This document shows, in pieces, positions 32,755-33,966 of a DNA stretch of 33,966 bases. The stretch comes from Trachelipus rathkii (Eukaryota > Arthropoda > Malacostraca > Isopoda > Trachelipodidae): NCBI GenBank assembly GCA_015478945.1, contig JABUQX010113552.1:1-33966 (forward strand). Reading direction: 5' to 3'. The translations under genes and the position numbers were made by a program. The notes beneath the pieces were generated by a model. It did not search any database. It was not told the DNA's origin and saw only the letters and a list, made by a program, of their open reading frames with translations. Each line of letters begins with the position of its first letter. The stretch's first letter is position 1.

Positions 32755-33966
32755 AAATCTATGATGGGGCATTTTTATAGACTTCCTGGCAGAGTCCAAG
32801 AATTAGACTCAGAATTGTAAAAGAACTTGAGACTAGCACTGACAAGTAAAGAAAAGGTATAGTCATATGGTGATTTTGATTTTTCTGGCATAAATTGGGA
32901 TTCCTTGTCTAATAGGGACCATAGTAGTTTCAGTATTTAGATGTATACTAGATAATTTTTGAAGCCCAATGGTCATGACCCACAGAACGATGCCTATTAG
33001 ACTTACTATTGACTAACGATGAAGTAATGGTGGGTTGAGGTTAAGTTGAAGGAGAATTTTAGGAACTTAGTGACCATAATATATATTAATATTAATATGA
33101 ATGTGATATCTGGCCAAAATGCAAGTTAATAAGGAAAGGATTAGATTTTTCGAAATGGTGATTTTTACCAAATTCGAGACATGCTTGTATAATTAACTGG
33201 GATAAAATTTTAAGACGTAAAACTGTTTTATACTTGGGAACATTTTTAACAATTTTTAAATAAATTCAGTCAGTATGTTTTAAAGATAAACCATTAGGTG
33301 GCGAAGAGAAAACTTTTGGTGGAATAGAGAGATAAGAGAGAAATTAGAAAGCGTAGATGTTTTAAAATTTAAGGGTAGTTAGGGAAGCATGATTTAGAAA
33401 TTATAGAAAATAGAAATGACTTAACAGTCAATAAGGAGGCAAAGAAGGCTGAAATTAATTAGCAAGGAATAATAATAAAGAACCCGAAAATTTTTTTAGC
33501 TTTTTAATTTAAAGTAAGAATAGGACAATTGGTCCAATTAAAATTGATGAAATTATAGTGATGTTCAGATAAGGAGTTGTCAACATTTTCAATGCTTATT
33601 ATTTTGCTTCAGTTTTTACAGAGGAAAGATTAGATAATATTTTGGAGAATAATAGTTCTTGTATGCATGTACAAATAGACTTCAGATTTGAATTTGAGTA
33701 GATATTACTTATTAGACCATATTGATCCAGGTAAAGCTGCGGGGCCTGATGGGATATATGGGTAGAATTCTGAAAGAGGTAGTACACAGCATTGCAAAGG
33801 CACTGTTTTGATTTTTAAGCGATCTATACATTTGGTGAGGTACAAGATGACTGGAAAACAGCATATGTTGTGCCTATTTATACGAAAGGTAGTAAGGAAG
33901 ATTTGGATGTTTGAGGTGATGCGGGTCCTGGTTGTAAAGGTTCTGGAAAGTTACTGAAAGGTCATG
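32755..33966 (+). mobile_element. Decayed CR1/jockey-type LINE, endonuclease to early RT
   Basis: Words of the apurinic-type endonuclease appear in order on +. FYRLPG (32773) matches the C-Y-R-P-P motif. GDFDFSGINWDS (32869-32904) matches the G-D-F-N-x-x-x-I-x-W motif. LLLTNDEVMV (33003-33032) matches the D-L-x-L-T-N segment, with SDHN decayed just after it. The linker follows, then reverse transcriptase: NAYYFASVFTEE (about 33590-33625), PGKAAGPDGI (33727-33756) and DWKTAYVVPIY (33849-33881), then a degraded N-Y-R-P-V-S-L region to the window end. Stops (for example 32818 and 32860) and at least two frame changes break it, so it is inactive. The catalytic YxDD region lies beyond the window. 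The short minus-strand open frame at 33787-33599 is a shadow. Confidence 0.85.

Overview
The window looks like intergenic or intronic DNA from a large, repeat-rich, AT-rich animal nuclear genome, most likely an arthropod. I see no bacterial-style operons, no Shine-Dalgarno-led gene arrays and no dense coding. Simple-sequence tracts ((TA)n, (GA)n, (GT)n, (ATT)n, (ACT)n, poly-A/T) are everywhere. The LINE at the right edge has the wording of CR1/jockey-type elements common in invertebrates. A decapod crustacean is my best guess because of the microsatellite load, but this is inference. Nothing here is a complete gene.

Layout. 1-2040 is unassigned sequence with one 130-codon open frame, a TA tract and a poly-A run. 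2040-4240 is strongly C+T-rich on the + strand, as if decayed coding DNA lay on the minus strand. 4240-13714 is mostly AT-rich with large blocks of simple sequence: TA, then GT, ACT and GA blocks, then a TA field of about 1.3 kb at 8728-10030. 13715-13795 is a small GC-richer minisatellite. 13843-17162 appears to be a mobile element with long inverted ends and repeated sub-terminal blocks; inside it are two diverged copies of a GC-rich repeat.

At 17878-18245 there is a convincing 5' gene end on the + strand: a TATA box, a leader of roughly 100 bases, and a coding exon. The exon encodes a signal peptide, three N-glycosylation sequons and a K-x-K-R processing site, and it ends at a good phase-1 splice donor. 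This is the best candidate for a real host gene. Its remaining exons were not found.

21465-26517 carries short, frame-broken motifs in the order gag, CCHC zinc knuckle, aspartic protease, a possible RT block, integrase core and integrase C-terminal region. Order and spacing fit a fossil Ty3/Gypsy-type LTR retrotransposon interrupted by TA tracts. 26518-32754 is largely unassigned, with one candidate coding exon on the minus strand (31181-30984) and a GC-rich structured islet at 31412-31475. 32755-33966 is the endonuclease to early reverse transcriptase part of a decayed LINE that runs off the window.

No tRNA, rRNA, CRISPR array or intact transposase was found. The most interesting items are the secreted-precursor exon at 18020, the inverted-repeat element around it to the left, and the reconstructed order of the Gypsy fossil.
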